Shown: positions 7,611 through 14,860, counted from the stretch's first letter. The stretch: DNA of 15,954 bases from Desulfovibrio sp. (GCA_003525525.1 DQED01000422.1:3464-19417), one strand, 5' to 3'. Notes: a model not told the origin generated them from the letters alone. Numbers and translations: made by a program.

Positions 7611-8590
7611 GAAACGGTCTTCTCCCGTAGGGGTTGTTGGCGCATCTCGTGCTCGACCATGGCCCAGGCCACGTCGGCGGGATGCTTGGCGGCCTTCCAG
7701 CCCAGGAGGCTTTCGGCCCTGGCCGGGTTGGCCCGGCTGACGGCGATGTCGGAAGGACGGAAAAGGCCCGGGTCCACGTCCACGTGCGCGCGCCAGTCGA
7801 GGCCGGCGGCGGCGAAGGCCTCGGCCGTGAAGTCGGCCAGGGTGATGGTCGTGCCCGTGGCGATGACCAGGTCCTCGGGCGTGTCCCGCTGGAGCATGGC
7901 CCACATGGCCTCGACGTATTCCGGGGCCCAGCCCCAGTCGCGGGCCACCTCGATGTTGCCCAGGCGCAGACGCTCGCCCGACCCGGCCGCGATGCGCGCG
8001 GCGGCGGAGACGATCTTGCGCGTCACGAAGCGCGCGGGCCGAAGCGGCGACTCGTGGTTGAAAAGGATGCCCGAGCAGGCATGGAGCGCATAGGCCTCGC
8101 GGTAGTTGGCCACCTCGAAGTGCGCGGCGGCCTTGGCAACGGCGTAGGGACTGCGCGGGGAAAACGGCGTGGCTTCGGTGGCCGGCTCGCCGCCGGTGTC
8201 GCCGAAGCAGTCGCTGGAGGAGGCGTTGTAGAGCCGCACCGGCGCGCCGAGAAAGCGCACCGCCTCCAGGAGGTTGAGCGTGCCGACGCCGATGGACATG
8301 AACGTTTCCACGGGCTGCTCGAAGGACAGACCCACCGAGGACTGACCGGCCAAGTGGTAGATCTCGTCCGGCGCGACCTTGGTCAGCACGGTCAGCACGC
8401 TGCGGAAATCGGTCAGGGTCACGGAAGAAAGCGTGACCCGCTCCCGGATGCCGAGGCGGTCGAGATTGCGCAGGGACGCCATCTGGGCATCGCGCGAGGT
8501 GCCGGCCACCTGATAGCCCTTTTCCAGGAGGAGCTTGGCCAAATAGGCCCCGTCCTGACCGGAAATTCCGAAAATCAGCGCTTTTTTCAT
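7607..8590 (-). CDS. Second GDP-mannose 4,6-dehydratase-like protein with altered catalytic triad region
   Basis: A 327-residue paralogue of the downstream Gmd. It keeps the nucleotide loop [10 protein letters not shown] (8-17), Y149 and K153 in YAVAK, and the Gmd blocks [12 protein letters not shown] and [20 protein letters not shown]. That argues for a Gmd-type enzyme rather than an Rmd reductase or a fucose synthase. Where Gmd has Thr-Ser-Glu, this protein has Ser125-Ser126-Asp127 (SSSDCFG), confirmed in the codons as AGC GAC. The Glu is the proposed C5 proton acceptor in Gmd, so the change to Asp may lower or redirect activity. Many bacterial homologues in this subgroup, as I recall, carry SSECFG, making Asp a further step. 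The ATG at 8588-8590 has only a weak ribosome binding site and lies 42 bp after the regulator gene, with no terminator seen between. Confidence 0.9.
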   Translation of the reverse strand: MKKALIFGISGQDGAYLAKLLLEKGYQVAGTSRDAQMASLRNLDRLGIRERVTLSSVTLTDFRSVLTVLTKVAPDEIYHLAGQSSVGLSFEQPVETFMSIGVGTLNLLEAVRFLGAPVRLYNASSSDCFGDTGGEPATEATPFSPRSPYAVAKAAAHFEVANYREAYALHACSGILFNHESPLRPARFVTRKIVSAAARIAAGSGERLRLGNIEVARDWGWAPEYVEAMWAMLQRDTPEDLVIATGTTITLADFTAEAFAAAGLDWRAHVDVDPGLFRPSDIAVSRANPARAESLLGWKAAKHPADVAWAMVEHEMRQQPLREKTVS

Positions 8591-8632
8591 GCGTGCGGGT
8601 GTCCAGGAAGGCAGCGTGGGAAAGTAGGAAAG

Positions 8633-9130
8633 CTAATTTTTTCCCGGCGCGTCGTCAACAACCGCGCCGTCCTCGACCGCCCCGCCCGTTCCGCCCTTCT
8701 CGGCTGCCAGGCGGCAGGCGGCGCAGACGCCGTCGATGCGCACTTCGACGCCGACCACGTCCATATCGAGGCTGCGCCCGAGGGCCGCCACGTCCACGAG
8801 GTCGCGCGTGGCGGGCAGGCAGGCCATGCGGCCGCAGCGCAGGCAGTAGGCGTGGCCGTGGGCGCGGCCGGAAAAACGCGGTCCCAGGCAGTAGCGGAAG
8901 GCGCGGTCGCCGCTGCTGTGCCGGCTGGCCAGCCCCTGGCGCACGAAGAGGTCGAGGATGCGGTAGAGCGTCACCTTGTTGACCGGCATGGTCTCGCGCA
9001 CCTTGCGCAGAATGTCCCCGGCGGGCAAGGCGCGCTCGCCGTCGGCAAGGACATGCGTCACGGCCAGGCGCACCGCCGTGGGTTCCACCCCGGCCTCCTC
9101 CAGCATGGCGGCCATGTCCTTCCCGTCCAT
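8633..9130 (-). CDS. zur: Fur-family regulator, probably Zur
   Basis: A 165-residue Fur-family repressor. The N-terminal winged helix includes [19 protein letters not shown] (residues 49-67), the family DNA-recognition region. The C-terminal dimerisation half carries HGHAYCLRC with H91, H93, C96 and C99, and a second CAAC pair (C136, C139). The two CxxC pairs should form the structural zinc site. About 25 polar residues follow the last pair. Zur is preferred over Fur or PerR because the gene follows znuACB by 13 bp in one transcript. A TTG at 9160 would give 10 more residues and overlap znuB; the ATG at 9128-9130 is chosen since the extra residues look uncoupled from the family start, though the ribosome binding site is poor either way. 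Its likely target is the palindrome at 11731-11755, giving autoregulation. Confidence 0.88.
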   Translation of the reverse strand: MDGKDMAAMLEEAGVEPTAVRLAVTHVLADGERALPAGDILRKVRETMPVNKVTLYRILDLFVRQGLASRHSSGDRAFRYCLGPRFSGRAHGHAYCLRCGRMACLPATRDLVDVAALGRSLDMDVVGVEVRIDGVCAACRLAAEKGGTGGAVEDGAVVDDAPGKN

Positions 9131-9143
9131 TTTCCGTACGCCT

Positions 9144-9962
9144 CTACGCACCGTGGCCAAGGCCGCGCAGGCCCGGCAACAGGGACAGGAAATAGGTCGC
9201 GGCGGCCACGGCGATGATGGCCGCGCCCGAGGTCAGGTCGCAGCCGTAGGCCAGGGCCAGGCCGGCCAGGCAGAAAAAGACGTTGAGCGCCGTGGCCAGG
9301 AGCATGGCCCGCCCCATGGAGGCCGTGCGTCGCAGCGCGAGGCTCGGGGCCACGGACAGCAGCGCAATGACGAGGATAAGCCCGGCCACGCGGATGAGCA
9401 GCACCACCGTGACCGCGGCCAGGGCCGTGAGCAGGTAATGCAGCATGCCGACCGGCGCGCCGCGCACCGCGGCGAATTCCCGGTCGAAGGCCATGGCCAC
9501 GAAGCCGTTGTAGTGGCGCAGCGTCACGGCGGAAAGGACAACGGCCAACGCGGCCAAGGCGTAGAGGTCGGCCACGGGCACGGTGATGATGCTGCCGAAG
9601 AGGTAGCTCATGAGATCGGGCTTGTAGCCCGGGGTCACGTCCAGAAGGATGATGCCGAAGGCCATGCCCGCGGCCCAGAGCACGCCGATGACCGTGTCGG
9701 TGTCCTCCACGCGCCGCCGGGTCAGGGCGGCCATGCACAGGGCGGCGGCCACGGTGAAGGCGACGGTGACGGGCAGCACGGGCAGGATAAGGAAATAGGC
9801 CAGCCCCACGCCGCCGTAAGCGGCGTGGGCCGCGCCTCCGGCCAAAAAGACCATGCGGTTGGCGACGACCAGGGTGCCCATGACGCCGCAGCACAGCGCG
9901 GCCAGAAGCGCCGCCAGAAAGGCGTGCTGCATGAACGGCAGGGAAATGATGTCCGCGATCAT
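9144..9962 (-). CDS. znuB: Zinc ABC transporter permease
   Basis: A 272-residue inner-membrane protein of the ABC-3 (ZnuB/MntB/TroC) family. It has about eight hydrophobic segments, with characteristic stretches MVFLAGGAAHAAYGGVGLAYF near residues 37-57 and VAGLILVIALLSVAPSLAL in the C-terminal half. Two copies would pair with the ATPase encoded just upstream. A much longer frame runs upstream on the minus strand, but the ATG at 9960-9962 fits the family start and overlaps the ATPase stop as ATGA. Zinc rather than manganese as substrate is inferred from the His-rich binding protein and the Zur-like regulator in the same operon. Confidence 0.93.
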   Translation of the reverse strand: MIADIISLPFMQHAFLAALLAALCCGVMGTLVVANRMVFLAGGAAHAAYGGVGLAYFLILPVLPVTVAFTVAAALCMAALTRRRVEDTDTVIGVLWAAGMAFGIILLDVTPGYKPDLMSYLFGSIITVPVADLYALAALAVVLSAVTLRHYNGFVAMAFDREFAAVRGAPVGMLHYLLTALAAVTVVLLIRVAGLILVIALLSVAPSLALRRTASMGRAMLLATALNVFFCLAGLALAYGCDLTSGAAIIAVAAATYFLSLLPGLRGLGHGA

Positions 9963-10750
9963 CGGCGCTCCGGGGGGGCAATGGCCGCGAGGTCCGGGGG
10001 CATGCGGCGCAGGAAGGCGTCCATGGGACAGCTGTGGCTGTGCACGCCGTAGAGGAGATCGACCATCTCCTTGGTGAGTCGGGGCTCCGGGGCGTGGAGC
10101 ACCCGGCCGTTGACGCAGGCCACGGCCGTCACCCCCGCGGCCAGGATGCTCATGTCGTGGCTGACCACGAGCGAGGTCACTCCCTGGCCGATGCGCGAGA
10201 GCACCTCGTAGAGGCAGAACTTGCCTTGGGGATCGATGTTGGCCGTGGGCTCGTCGAGGATGAGGAGTTCCGGGTCCGAGACCAGGGCGCGGGCGATGAG
10301 CGTGCGCTGCTGCTGGCCGCCGGAGAGGTCGCAGAAACGGCGGTCCTTGAAGGCGTGCATCTCCACGCGGGCCAGGGCCTCTTCGGCCTTGCGTATTTCC
10401 TGCCGGGAATAGCGGAAACCGTGCCGTCCCGGGGCGAGCATGCCCATGAGCGTCACCTCGAGGACGCGTATGGGCAGGTCCTTGCGCGCGGCCGCGCCTT
10501 CCAGGCGCTGGGGCACGTAGCCGATGCAGCGGCTGTTGCGGCCGGGTTCCTCGCCGAAGACGGCGATGCTTCCGGAACTCGGGCGCAGGATGCCGAGAAT
10601 GAGCTTCAAAAGCGTGGTCTTGCCCCCGCCGTTGGGACCGAGCACGGCGAGACGCTCTCCGGGCGCAACGGCCAGGTCGACCCCGGAAAGGGCCGCCTGG
10701 CCGTTGTAGGAAAACGTCAGGTCGCGGATATCGACGACCGGTTGGGTCAC
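9959..10750 (-). CDS. znuC: Zinc ABC transporter ATP-binding protein
   Basis: A 263-residue ABC ATPase powering zinc import. Visible motifs: Walker A GPNGGGKTT (38-46), Q-loop Q81, signature LSGGQQQR (142-149), Walker B LLILDE (162-167) and H-loop H198 in VVSHD. The C-terminus carries HSHSC (H237, H239, C241), a small possible metal-binding cluster after the core domain. Translation begins at a GTG (10748-10750) that overlaps the stop of znuA as GTGA, and the gene ends overlapping znuB by 4 bp, so the three proteins should be made in coupled fashion. Confidence 0.94.
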   Translation of the reverse strand: MTQPVVDIRDLTFSYNGQAALSGVDLAVAPGERLAVLGPNGGGKTTLLKLILGILRPSSGSIAVFGEEPGRNSRCIGYVPQRLEGAAARKDLPIRVLEVTLMGMLAPGRHGFRYSRQEIRKAEEALARVEMHAFKDRRFCDLSGGQQQRTLIARALVSDPELLILDEPTANIDPQGKFCLYEVLSRIGQGVTSLVVSHDMSILAAGVTAVACVNGRVLHAPEPRLTKEMVDLLYGVHSHSCPMDAFLRRMPPDLAAIAPPERR

Positions 10751-11688
10751 TTAGGCTCCGTTTGTCCGGCCATGCCCTTGCGCAGGGCTTTGGCCGCGTT
10801 TTCGAGATTGGCCGCCCAGTCCTCGGCCAGGGGGTCCAGGGCCGCGACTTCGCCGCCGATGGCCTGGGCAATGGCTTGCGCCTGACGGGTGCTCATCTGC
10901 GGCTGGACGAAGACCACCTTGACGCCGTCCTTCTTGGCCTCGCGCACGAGCGCCGCAAGGGCCTTGGGCCCGGGTTCGCGGCCGAGTGCCTCGATGGGCT
11001 CCTGGGTCAGGCCGAAGTCACGGGCGAAATACCCCCAGGACGGGTGAAACACCATGAATTTGTGCTCGCCCGGGGGCAGGTCGGCGAACCGCTGTTGTAT
11101 GCCGGCGGCCAGGGTGTCGCAAGAGGCGGCAAAGCGTTCGTAGCCTGCAGCGTAGTCGGGTGCGCCCTGCGGATCGGCCTTGGCCAGGGCGTCACGCATG
11201 GACGCGGCGAGCACCTTGGCGAGACTCGGCGAAAGCCAGACATGGGGATCGGGCTCGCCGGCTTCATGGTGGTGGCCTTCCTCGTGGTGCTCCGCTCCCT
11301 TTTTCCCGTCGGCGTGCTTGCCGTGGTCATGATCGTCCTCGTCCTCGTGGGCGACCATGGGCATTTTTTCGATGCCGGCGTCCGTGCGCACGACGACCAT
11401 GTTCGGGTTGGCGGCCTTGAAGCGCGGCAGCCAGGCGTTTTCGAAATCCATGCCGATGCCGAAATAGAGTGACGCCTTGCCGAGTTCCGCCAGTTGGCGG
11501 GGCTTGGGCTCATAGGTGTGCGCGTCGGCCCCTGGCGGCACCATGACCAGCGCGTCCACCCGGTCTCCAGCGATTTGTTTGAGGAAATACGCCTGGGGCG
11601 CGATGCTCACCGCAACGAGCATCTTCGCCGCCGCCGGCGTGCTCCAGGCGAAAACGATTCCCGCAATCAAGGCAAAGAGTTTCTTCAT
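10747..11688 (-). CDS. znuA: Periplasmic zinc-binding protein of ABC transporter
   Basis: A 313-residue cluster A-I (cluster 9) binding protein that captures zinc in the periplasm for ZnuBC. It has a signal peptide (MKKLF, hydrophobic core, Ala-Ala-Ala near residue 21). Metal ligands expected from the family are H57 (GADAHTYEP), H149 (DPHVWLSP), H215 (VFHPSWGYF) and D285 (ALDPLAED). Between the first two lies an acidic His-rich loop (residues 114-141, ten His), typical of zinc-specific members and thought to aid zinc capture. The frame stays open further upstream, but the ATG at 11686-11688 begins the signal peptide and has GGGAGAA just before it. It leads the operon and lies 43 bp from the palindromic operator candidate. 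Confidence 0.95.
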   Translation of the reverse strand: MKKLFALIAGIVFAWSTPAAAKMLVAVSIAPQAYFLKQIAGDRVDALVMVPPGADAHTYEPKPRQLAELGKASLYFGIGMDFENAWLPRFKAANPNMVVVRTDAGIEKMPMVAHEDEDDHDHGKHADGKKGAEHHEEGHHHEAGEPDPHVWLSPSLAKVLAASMRDALAKADPQGAPDYAAGYERFAASCDTLAAGIQQRFADLPPGEHKFMVFHPSWGYFARDFGLTQEPIEALGREPGPKALAALVREAKKDGVKVVFVQPQMSTRQAQAIAQAIGGEVAALDPLAEDWAANLENAAKALRKGMAGQTEPK

Positions 11689-11730
11689 GGCTTCTCCCTT
11701 GGCGCGCCAAAGCATGGGCGCGGCCGATGG

Positions 11731-11755
11731 CTTGATGCAACAGAGTTGCATCAAG
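11731..11755. promoter_or_regulatory. Perfect palindromic operator, candidate Zur box
   Basis: Arms CTTGATGCAAC (11731-11741) and GTTGCATCAAG (11745-11755) are perfect inverted repeats around AGA. This AT-rich dyad stands out against the GC-rich surroundings, has the size of a Fur-family operator, and lies 43 bp upstream of znuA. It covers the predicted -10 and most of the spacer of the znuA promoter, the usual position for repression. Assigning it to Zur is inference from position and from the regulator encoded in the same operon. Being symmetric and between divergent genes, it could also affect the plus-strand Cys-rich gene. Confidence 0.75.
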
Positions 11756-11762
11756 ATGTCAA
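11734..11762 (-). promoter_or_regulatory. Predicted znuA operon promoter
   Basis: On the minus strand a perfect TTGACA -35 (11757-11762) is followed after 17 bases by TGCATC (11734-11739), a weak -10 preceded by a TG extended-type dinucleotide. The overlap with the palindrome supports a repressed promoter. The -35 is strong evidence; the -10 match is poor. Confidence 0.5.
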
Positions 11763-11779
11763 GCCGGGAATCGTGCAAG

Positions 11780-12217
11780 ATGAAATTGTCACGAAATCGC
11801 TTGGCCCGGAGGCCGAGGCGGCATACGGTGCAAGGGAAACACAAGCCACCAAGGCCCCGCTTCGGTGACGGGGCCGCCACAGGAGCCCGACGCCATGCCA
11901 TCGATGACGCCTCCGGCACTGCCTGGCCCGGTTACCGGCCAGGCAGCCCGTCTGCCTCGAACCTGAGTTCCCTGCCCTGCGTCGGGTGCGGCTGGTGCTG
12001 CCTGTCGGACCCGTGCGTGGAGTCGCACATCCTCTACGGCTATCAAAAGCGCTGTCCCGACATCTATTGGGATGAACCGAGCGGACGCTACCGCTGCCGT
12101 CTGGCCGAAGACCCGATCAAAGGCGAGCGCATGCGGTTTCTGCTCGGCATCGGGCACGGCTGCTGCGCGCCGCTCAATGGCTGGCGGGACGATGTCCGGG
12201 ATCGCGAAAAAGAATAA
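11780..12217 (+). CDS. Small cysteine-rich protein of unknown function (start uncertain)
   Basis: The convincing coding part is 11978-12217, some 79 residues with nine cysteines. It opens with CVGCGWCC followed by LSDPC (CX2CX2CCX4C), then single Cys in RCPD and YRCRL and a pair in GHGCCAPLNGW. The spacing recalls CxxCxxCC metal or Fe-S cluster proteins of the YkgJ/UPF0153 sort, but the full family pattern is not proven. The start is a problem. The first in-frame ATG that avoids znuA is 11780, giving 145 residues with an Arg-rich, unconvincing N-terminus and no good ribosome binding site. A well-placed AGGAG (11880-11884) serves an ATG at 11895 in another frame, which stops at 11964-11966, just before the Cys-rich part. 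Either the start is unusual or there is a frameshift. It is the only plus-strand gene and is divergent from znuA. Confidence 0.6.
   Translation: MKLSRNRLARRPRRHTVQGKHKPPRPRFGDGAATGARRHAIDDASGTAWPGYRPGSPSASNLSSLPCVGCGWCCLSDPCVESHILYGYQKRCPDIYWDEPSGRYRCRLAEDPIKGERMRFLLGIGHGCCAPLNGWRDDVRDREKE
11853..11875 (+). other. Small stem-loop in the leader of the Cys-rich gene
   Basis: GGCCCCG (11853-11859) pairs with CGGGGCC (11869-11875) around a 9-base loop, just before the AGGAG at 11880-11884. No T run follows. It may be a leader structure if the gene is translated from the ATG at 11895; chance is also possible in GC-rich DNA. Confidence 0.3.
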
Positions 12218-12258
12218 GCCAGGAAGCGTCTTCAGGGATACCGCGAGAGGAAAGGATC

Positions 12259-12300
12259 CCGTCGGGATGAACGCAGCCGAGAATATTTCAATCCCGACGG
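12259..12300. terminator. Inverted repeat between convergent genes, possible shared terminator
   Basis: CCGTCGGGAT (12259-12268) and ATCCCGACGG (12291-12300) form a perfect 10-bp stem with a 22-base loop. It lies between the stop codons of the plus-strand Cys-rich gene and the minus-strand acetyltransferase, where a bidirectional terminator is expected. Neither side has a real T run (minus side GATCCTTTCC), so it would be a weak or non-canonical one. Confidence 0.45.
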
Positions 12301-12303
12301 CTT

Positions 12304-12726
12304 CTAATCCGTAAATCCTTTTGCCGCCATTGCTTCGACATTCTTGAAAAGAGCCATTCCGGTCTTCATGCTCCGCATGCCCAGACTACGGTAAAATCCC
12401 TCTTTCCCGACCGAGGCATAGAGTATTATATTGCAATGCGAGAGACGCGAGAGAATGTTTGTCATGATGGCGCGCCCCAATCCTTTGCCCTGGAACTCCG
12501 GAACAACCGCGACATCATAGATGGCCGCCTGATAGACGCCATCGGAAATCGCCCGGCCGAAACCGATCAACCGGTCACCGTCCCGGACAAACACGACCGT
12601 ATGACTTGCTACGAACGCCCGGCGGTGCGCGTCCGGTTCAAAATAGGCCATACCGACGTTTTTGAGCGTAGCAGCGACCAATGTCCAATCCACGCCCTCG
12701 CAATCAAATCGGATTTCATATTCCAT
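12304..12726 (-). CDS. GNAT family N-acetyltransferase
   Basis: A 140-residue GCN5-related acetyltransferase that should transfer an acetyl group from acetyl-CoA to an unknown amine. Motif A is clear: YDVAVVPEFQGKGLGRAIM, with the acetyl-CoA pyrophosphate loop Q79-G80-K-G82-L-G84. It is followed by the motif B region GKEGFYRSLGM. The frame is open to 12759, but the ATG at 12724-12726 is preferred because it has GGAGA eight bases upstream and starts the conserved fold. The gene and its flanks are visibly richer in A and T than the neighbours and use more A/T-ending codons, suggesting more recent arrival. It is convergent with the Cys-rich gene. Confidence 0.88.
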   Translation of the reverse strand: MEYEIRFDCEGVDWTLVAATLKNVGMAYFEPDAHRRAFVASHTVVFVRDGDRLIGFGRAISDGVYQAAIYDVAVVPEFQGKGLGRAIMTNILSRLSHCNIILYASVGKEGFYRSLGMRSMKTGMALFKNVEAMAAKGFTD

Positions 12727-12812
12727 TCTCGAGTCTCCAGGCAAACCATTATGATGCATTCGTCATTTGCCGTGCACAATCCAAGAATATAAAAAACAAA
12801 GTTGAAATCCTC
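12727..12812 (-). promoter_or_regulatory. AT-rich intergenic stretch, likely acetyltransferase promoter
   Basis: Between the glycosyltransferase stop and the acetyltransferase start lies an AT-rich stretch with minus-strand -10-like hexamers CATAAT near 12752 and TATATT near 12788. No -35 at ideal spacing is convincing. No hairpin terminator for the glycosyltransferase operon was seen, though a T run (A run 12791-12796 on plus) is present. Confidence 0.35.
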
Positions 12813-13967
12813 TCACCCTGATCTCTTGCTGCAATCGACCACATGCCGATACGCAAGGAGGACTTCATGGGCAGTCTTCTCCCAGGAAAAAAGCCCCGCC
12901 CGCTTGCGCGACTTGCGCCGTAGGCCCTCGCGCAGGGCCGCGTCGTCCGTGACCGCGGCCATGGCCCGGCAAAGCCCGCCGACGTCCAGGGGATCGACCA
13001 GCACGGCCGCGTCGCCGGCCACCTCGGGAAGCGAAGTCGCGTCCGAACAGACCACCGCCGCGCCCAGGCTCATGGCCTCGAGCACCGGCAGCCCGAAGCC
13101 CTCGAAGAGCGACGGATAGAGAAACGCGTGGCACGAGGCGTAAAGCCACGCCAGTTCGGCGTCGGAGACGTAGCCCGTGAACACGAGCCTCTCCGCGATG
13201 CCGAGAGAGCGCACCGTGCGCGCCACGTCGTCCATGAGCCAGCCCTTGCCGCCGGCCAGCACCAGCGGCATGTCCCCGCCCGTCTCGCGCAGCCAGGCCG
13301 CATAGGCCGCGAACAAGCGTTCGTGGTTCTTGCGCGGCTCGATGGTGCCCACGCACAGCCAGAAGCCGCCCGGCGCAAGGTCGCCGACGGCCTTCGGCTT
13401 CACGCGCGGCGAGGTTTCGTAAAAGCGGCTGGCCAGCGGCGCGACCGTTGTCCGCTCCCGGGGATAGCGCGGGAAAACCTTCAAGAAGTGCTTAAGGGAA
13501 TACTCGGAAATGGAAACAATCCAGTCGGCTGCGGTCGCGGCGCGAAACACGCCGTCGAAGCAGCCCGTGCGGTTGCCCTCCGTGGTCCAGGCCGGCTCGA
13601 CCAGAAACGACAGGTCGTAAAGCGTGTAGACGCAGCGCGCCCGGGAAAGCCCCGTGGGGAAGTAGAAATTGTTGGCGTGTATGATGTCCGGCGCGCCGAG
13701 GCGGGCTTCGAAATCCGGCGGCGGCTGGCGAAAGAAGCGCTTCTGGGACGTGAACCGGCGAAATGTCGGCCCCGTGCGGAAGCGCCCGCCGGCCGGGCGC
13801 AGGCAGGCCTTGGGGCGCGGCTCCCAGAAAAAATCGCCGAACGCGGGATAGAGGACATACTCGTTGCGTTCGTCCACGCGGGAAAGCGCATCGAGCAGCC
13901 CGGCGGCGAAGTAGCCGCAGCCTGCCTTGCCCGCGCCGGTCTGGGAGACGTCAAAGCCGATCTTCAT
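12813..13967 (-). CDS. GT4-family glycosyltransferase
   Basis: A 384-residue GT-B fold retaining glycosyltransferase of family GT4. The N-terminal half starts MKIGFDVSQTGAGKAGCGYF, with the early glycine loop and a DIIHANNFYFP segment. The C-terminal donor-binding half has GTIEPRKNHERL, FTGYVSDAELAWLY and the EX7E motif E289-GFGLPVL-E297. It probably adds a sugar to a lipid-linked glycan on the cytoplasmic membrane face; donor and acceptor cannot be read from sequence. The frame continues upstream of 13967, but the ATG at 13965-13967 matches the family start and overlaps the stop of the preceding gene as ATGA, so translation is probably coupled. It is the last gene of the glycosyltransferase run. 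Confidence 0.92.
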   Translation of the reverse strand: MKIGFDVSQTGAGKAGCGYFAAGLLDALSRVDERNEYVLYPAFGDFFWEPRPKACLRPAGGRFRTGPTFRRFTSQKRFFRQPPPDFEARLGAPDIIHANNFYFPTGLSRARCVYTLYDLSFLVEPAWTTEGNRTGCFDGVFRAATAADWIVSISEYSLKHFLKVFPRYPRERTTVAPLASRFYETSPRVKPKAVGDLAPGGFWLCVGTIEPRKNHERLFAAYAAWLRETGGDMPLVLAGGKGWLMDDVARTVRSLGIAERLVFTGYVSDAELAWLYASCHAFLYPSLFEGFGLPVLEAMSLGAAVVCSDATSLPEVAGDAAVLVDPLDVGGLCRAMAAVTDDAALREGLRRKSRKRAGLFSWEKTAHEVLLAYRHVVDCSKRSG

Positions 13968-14860
13968 AAGGACGCGTCCGGGAAAAGGAGCCCGCGCGAA
14001 AGCCAGGACGCCGCCGCGCGCCCAAGGGCCGGCGAAACGCCCCGGTTCCAGCGCAGGGAAGCGCCAAGGGACGCCAGGGCCACGGCCGGGGTGAAAAGCG
14101 GTCCTCCCTCCCGGAGCCGCCACTTCTCACGCACCAGGGCATGGGCGTAATTGGCCAGCCAGCGGTCGGGCGCGCGGCCGAAGGTCGCGACTTGCATGTC
14201 GTTTATTTCCGCGTGCACCTTGAGCTTGGCCCCGGACGTCTTCGTCTGCGGGTAAAAGCGAGACCCGGCGAGCTTTCGCGGCAGATAGGCAAAGACCGCG
14301 CCGCCCTTGGCCAGACGCAGCCAGAACTCGTAATCGAGGGTGTACTGCCAGCGCAGGTCGAGCGCGCCCAGGCGCTCCACGATGCGTCGCCGGAAAAACG
14401 CCGCCGGCTGGCAAAGGATGCAGCGGCTTTTCAGGCGCTCCAGGTCGAAGGGCTCGGTCGGGTATGGCTCGATCACGGCATCGTTCACGTCGATGTGGTC
14501 CCCGTCGCCGTAAACGACATCCACTTCAGGATTCTTTTCGAAAACTTCAAGTACCGCTTCAAAGGCCCCCGAGAAATAGACGTCGTCGGAATTGAGCCAG
14601 GCGATGACCTCGCCCGAGGTCGCGGCGATGCCCTTGTTGACCGCGTCGGGCTGGCCCTTGTCGCGTTCGCTCACGTAGCGCAGCTTCCCCGCCACCGCAT
14701 AGCGTTCCAGGATGCTTACGGTTTCGTCCGTGCTGCCGCCGTCCATGACCACGTATTCCAGACCGTCGACGCCCTGGGCGAGCACGCTTTCGATGGTGCG
14801 GCCGATGAAGCGCCCCTGGTTGTACGAGGGCGTGACGGCGCAGATGCTCGGCCTAGCCAT
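13964..14860 (-). CDS. GT2-family glycosyltransferase
   Basis: A 298-residue GT-A fold inverting glycosyltransferase. The N-terminus TPSYNQGRFIGRTIESVL leads to the nucleotide-sugar loop DGGSTDET (40-47), the metal-binding NSDD (90-93), and a later LDYEFWLRL block that should contain the catalytic base. No membrane segments are evident, so it is a cytoplasmic or peripheral enzyme of polysaccharide assembly. It overlaps the upstream gene by 8 bp and the downstream glycosyltransferase by 4 bp. Rhamnosyl- and glucosyl-transferases both share this pattern, so the sugar is left open. Confidence 0.92.
   Translation of the reverse strand: MARPSICAVTPSYNQGRFIGRTIESVLAQGVDGLEYVVMDGGSTDETVSILERYAVAGKLRYVSERDKGQPDAVNKGIAATSGEVIAWLNSDDVYFSGAFEAVLEVFEKNPEVDVVYGDGDHIDVNDAVIEPYPTEPFDLERLKSRCILCQPAAFFRRRIVERLGALDLRWQYTLDYEFWLRLAKGGAVFAYLPRKLAGSRFYPQTKTSGAKLKVHAEINDMQVATFGRAPDRWLANYAHALVREKWRLREGGPLFTPAVALASLGASLRWNRGVSPALGRAAASWLSRGLLFPDASL

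Noticed and set aside
9131..9160. TTG start at 9160 for the Fur-family gene
   Set aside because: It adds ten Arg-rich residues overlapping znuB without a better ribosome binding site. The ATG at 9130 fits the family length, though the choice is not certain.
7634..9217. Plus-strand frame of 527 codons spanning two minus-strand genes
   Set aside because: It crosses the second gmd and most of the regulator gene, both strongly supported, and gives a low-complexity product.
11516..11779. Extension of the Cys-rich frame back to 11516
   Set aside because: It overlaps the 5' part of znuA on the other strand and the operator, so this portion is very likely an antisense shadow.
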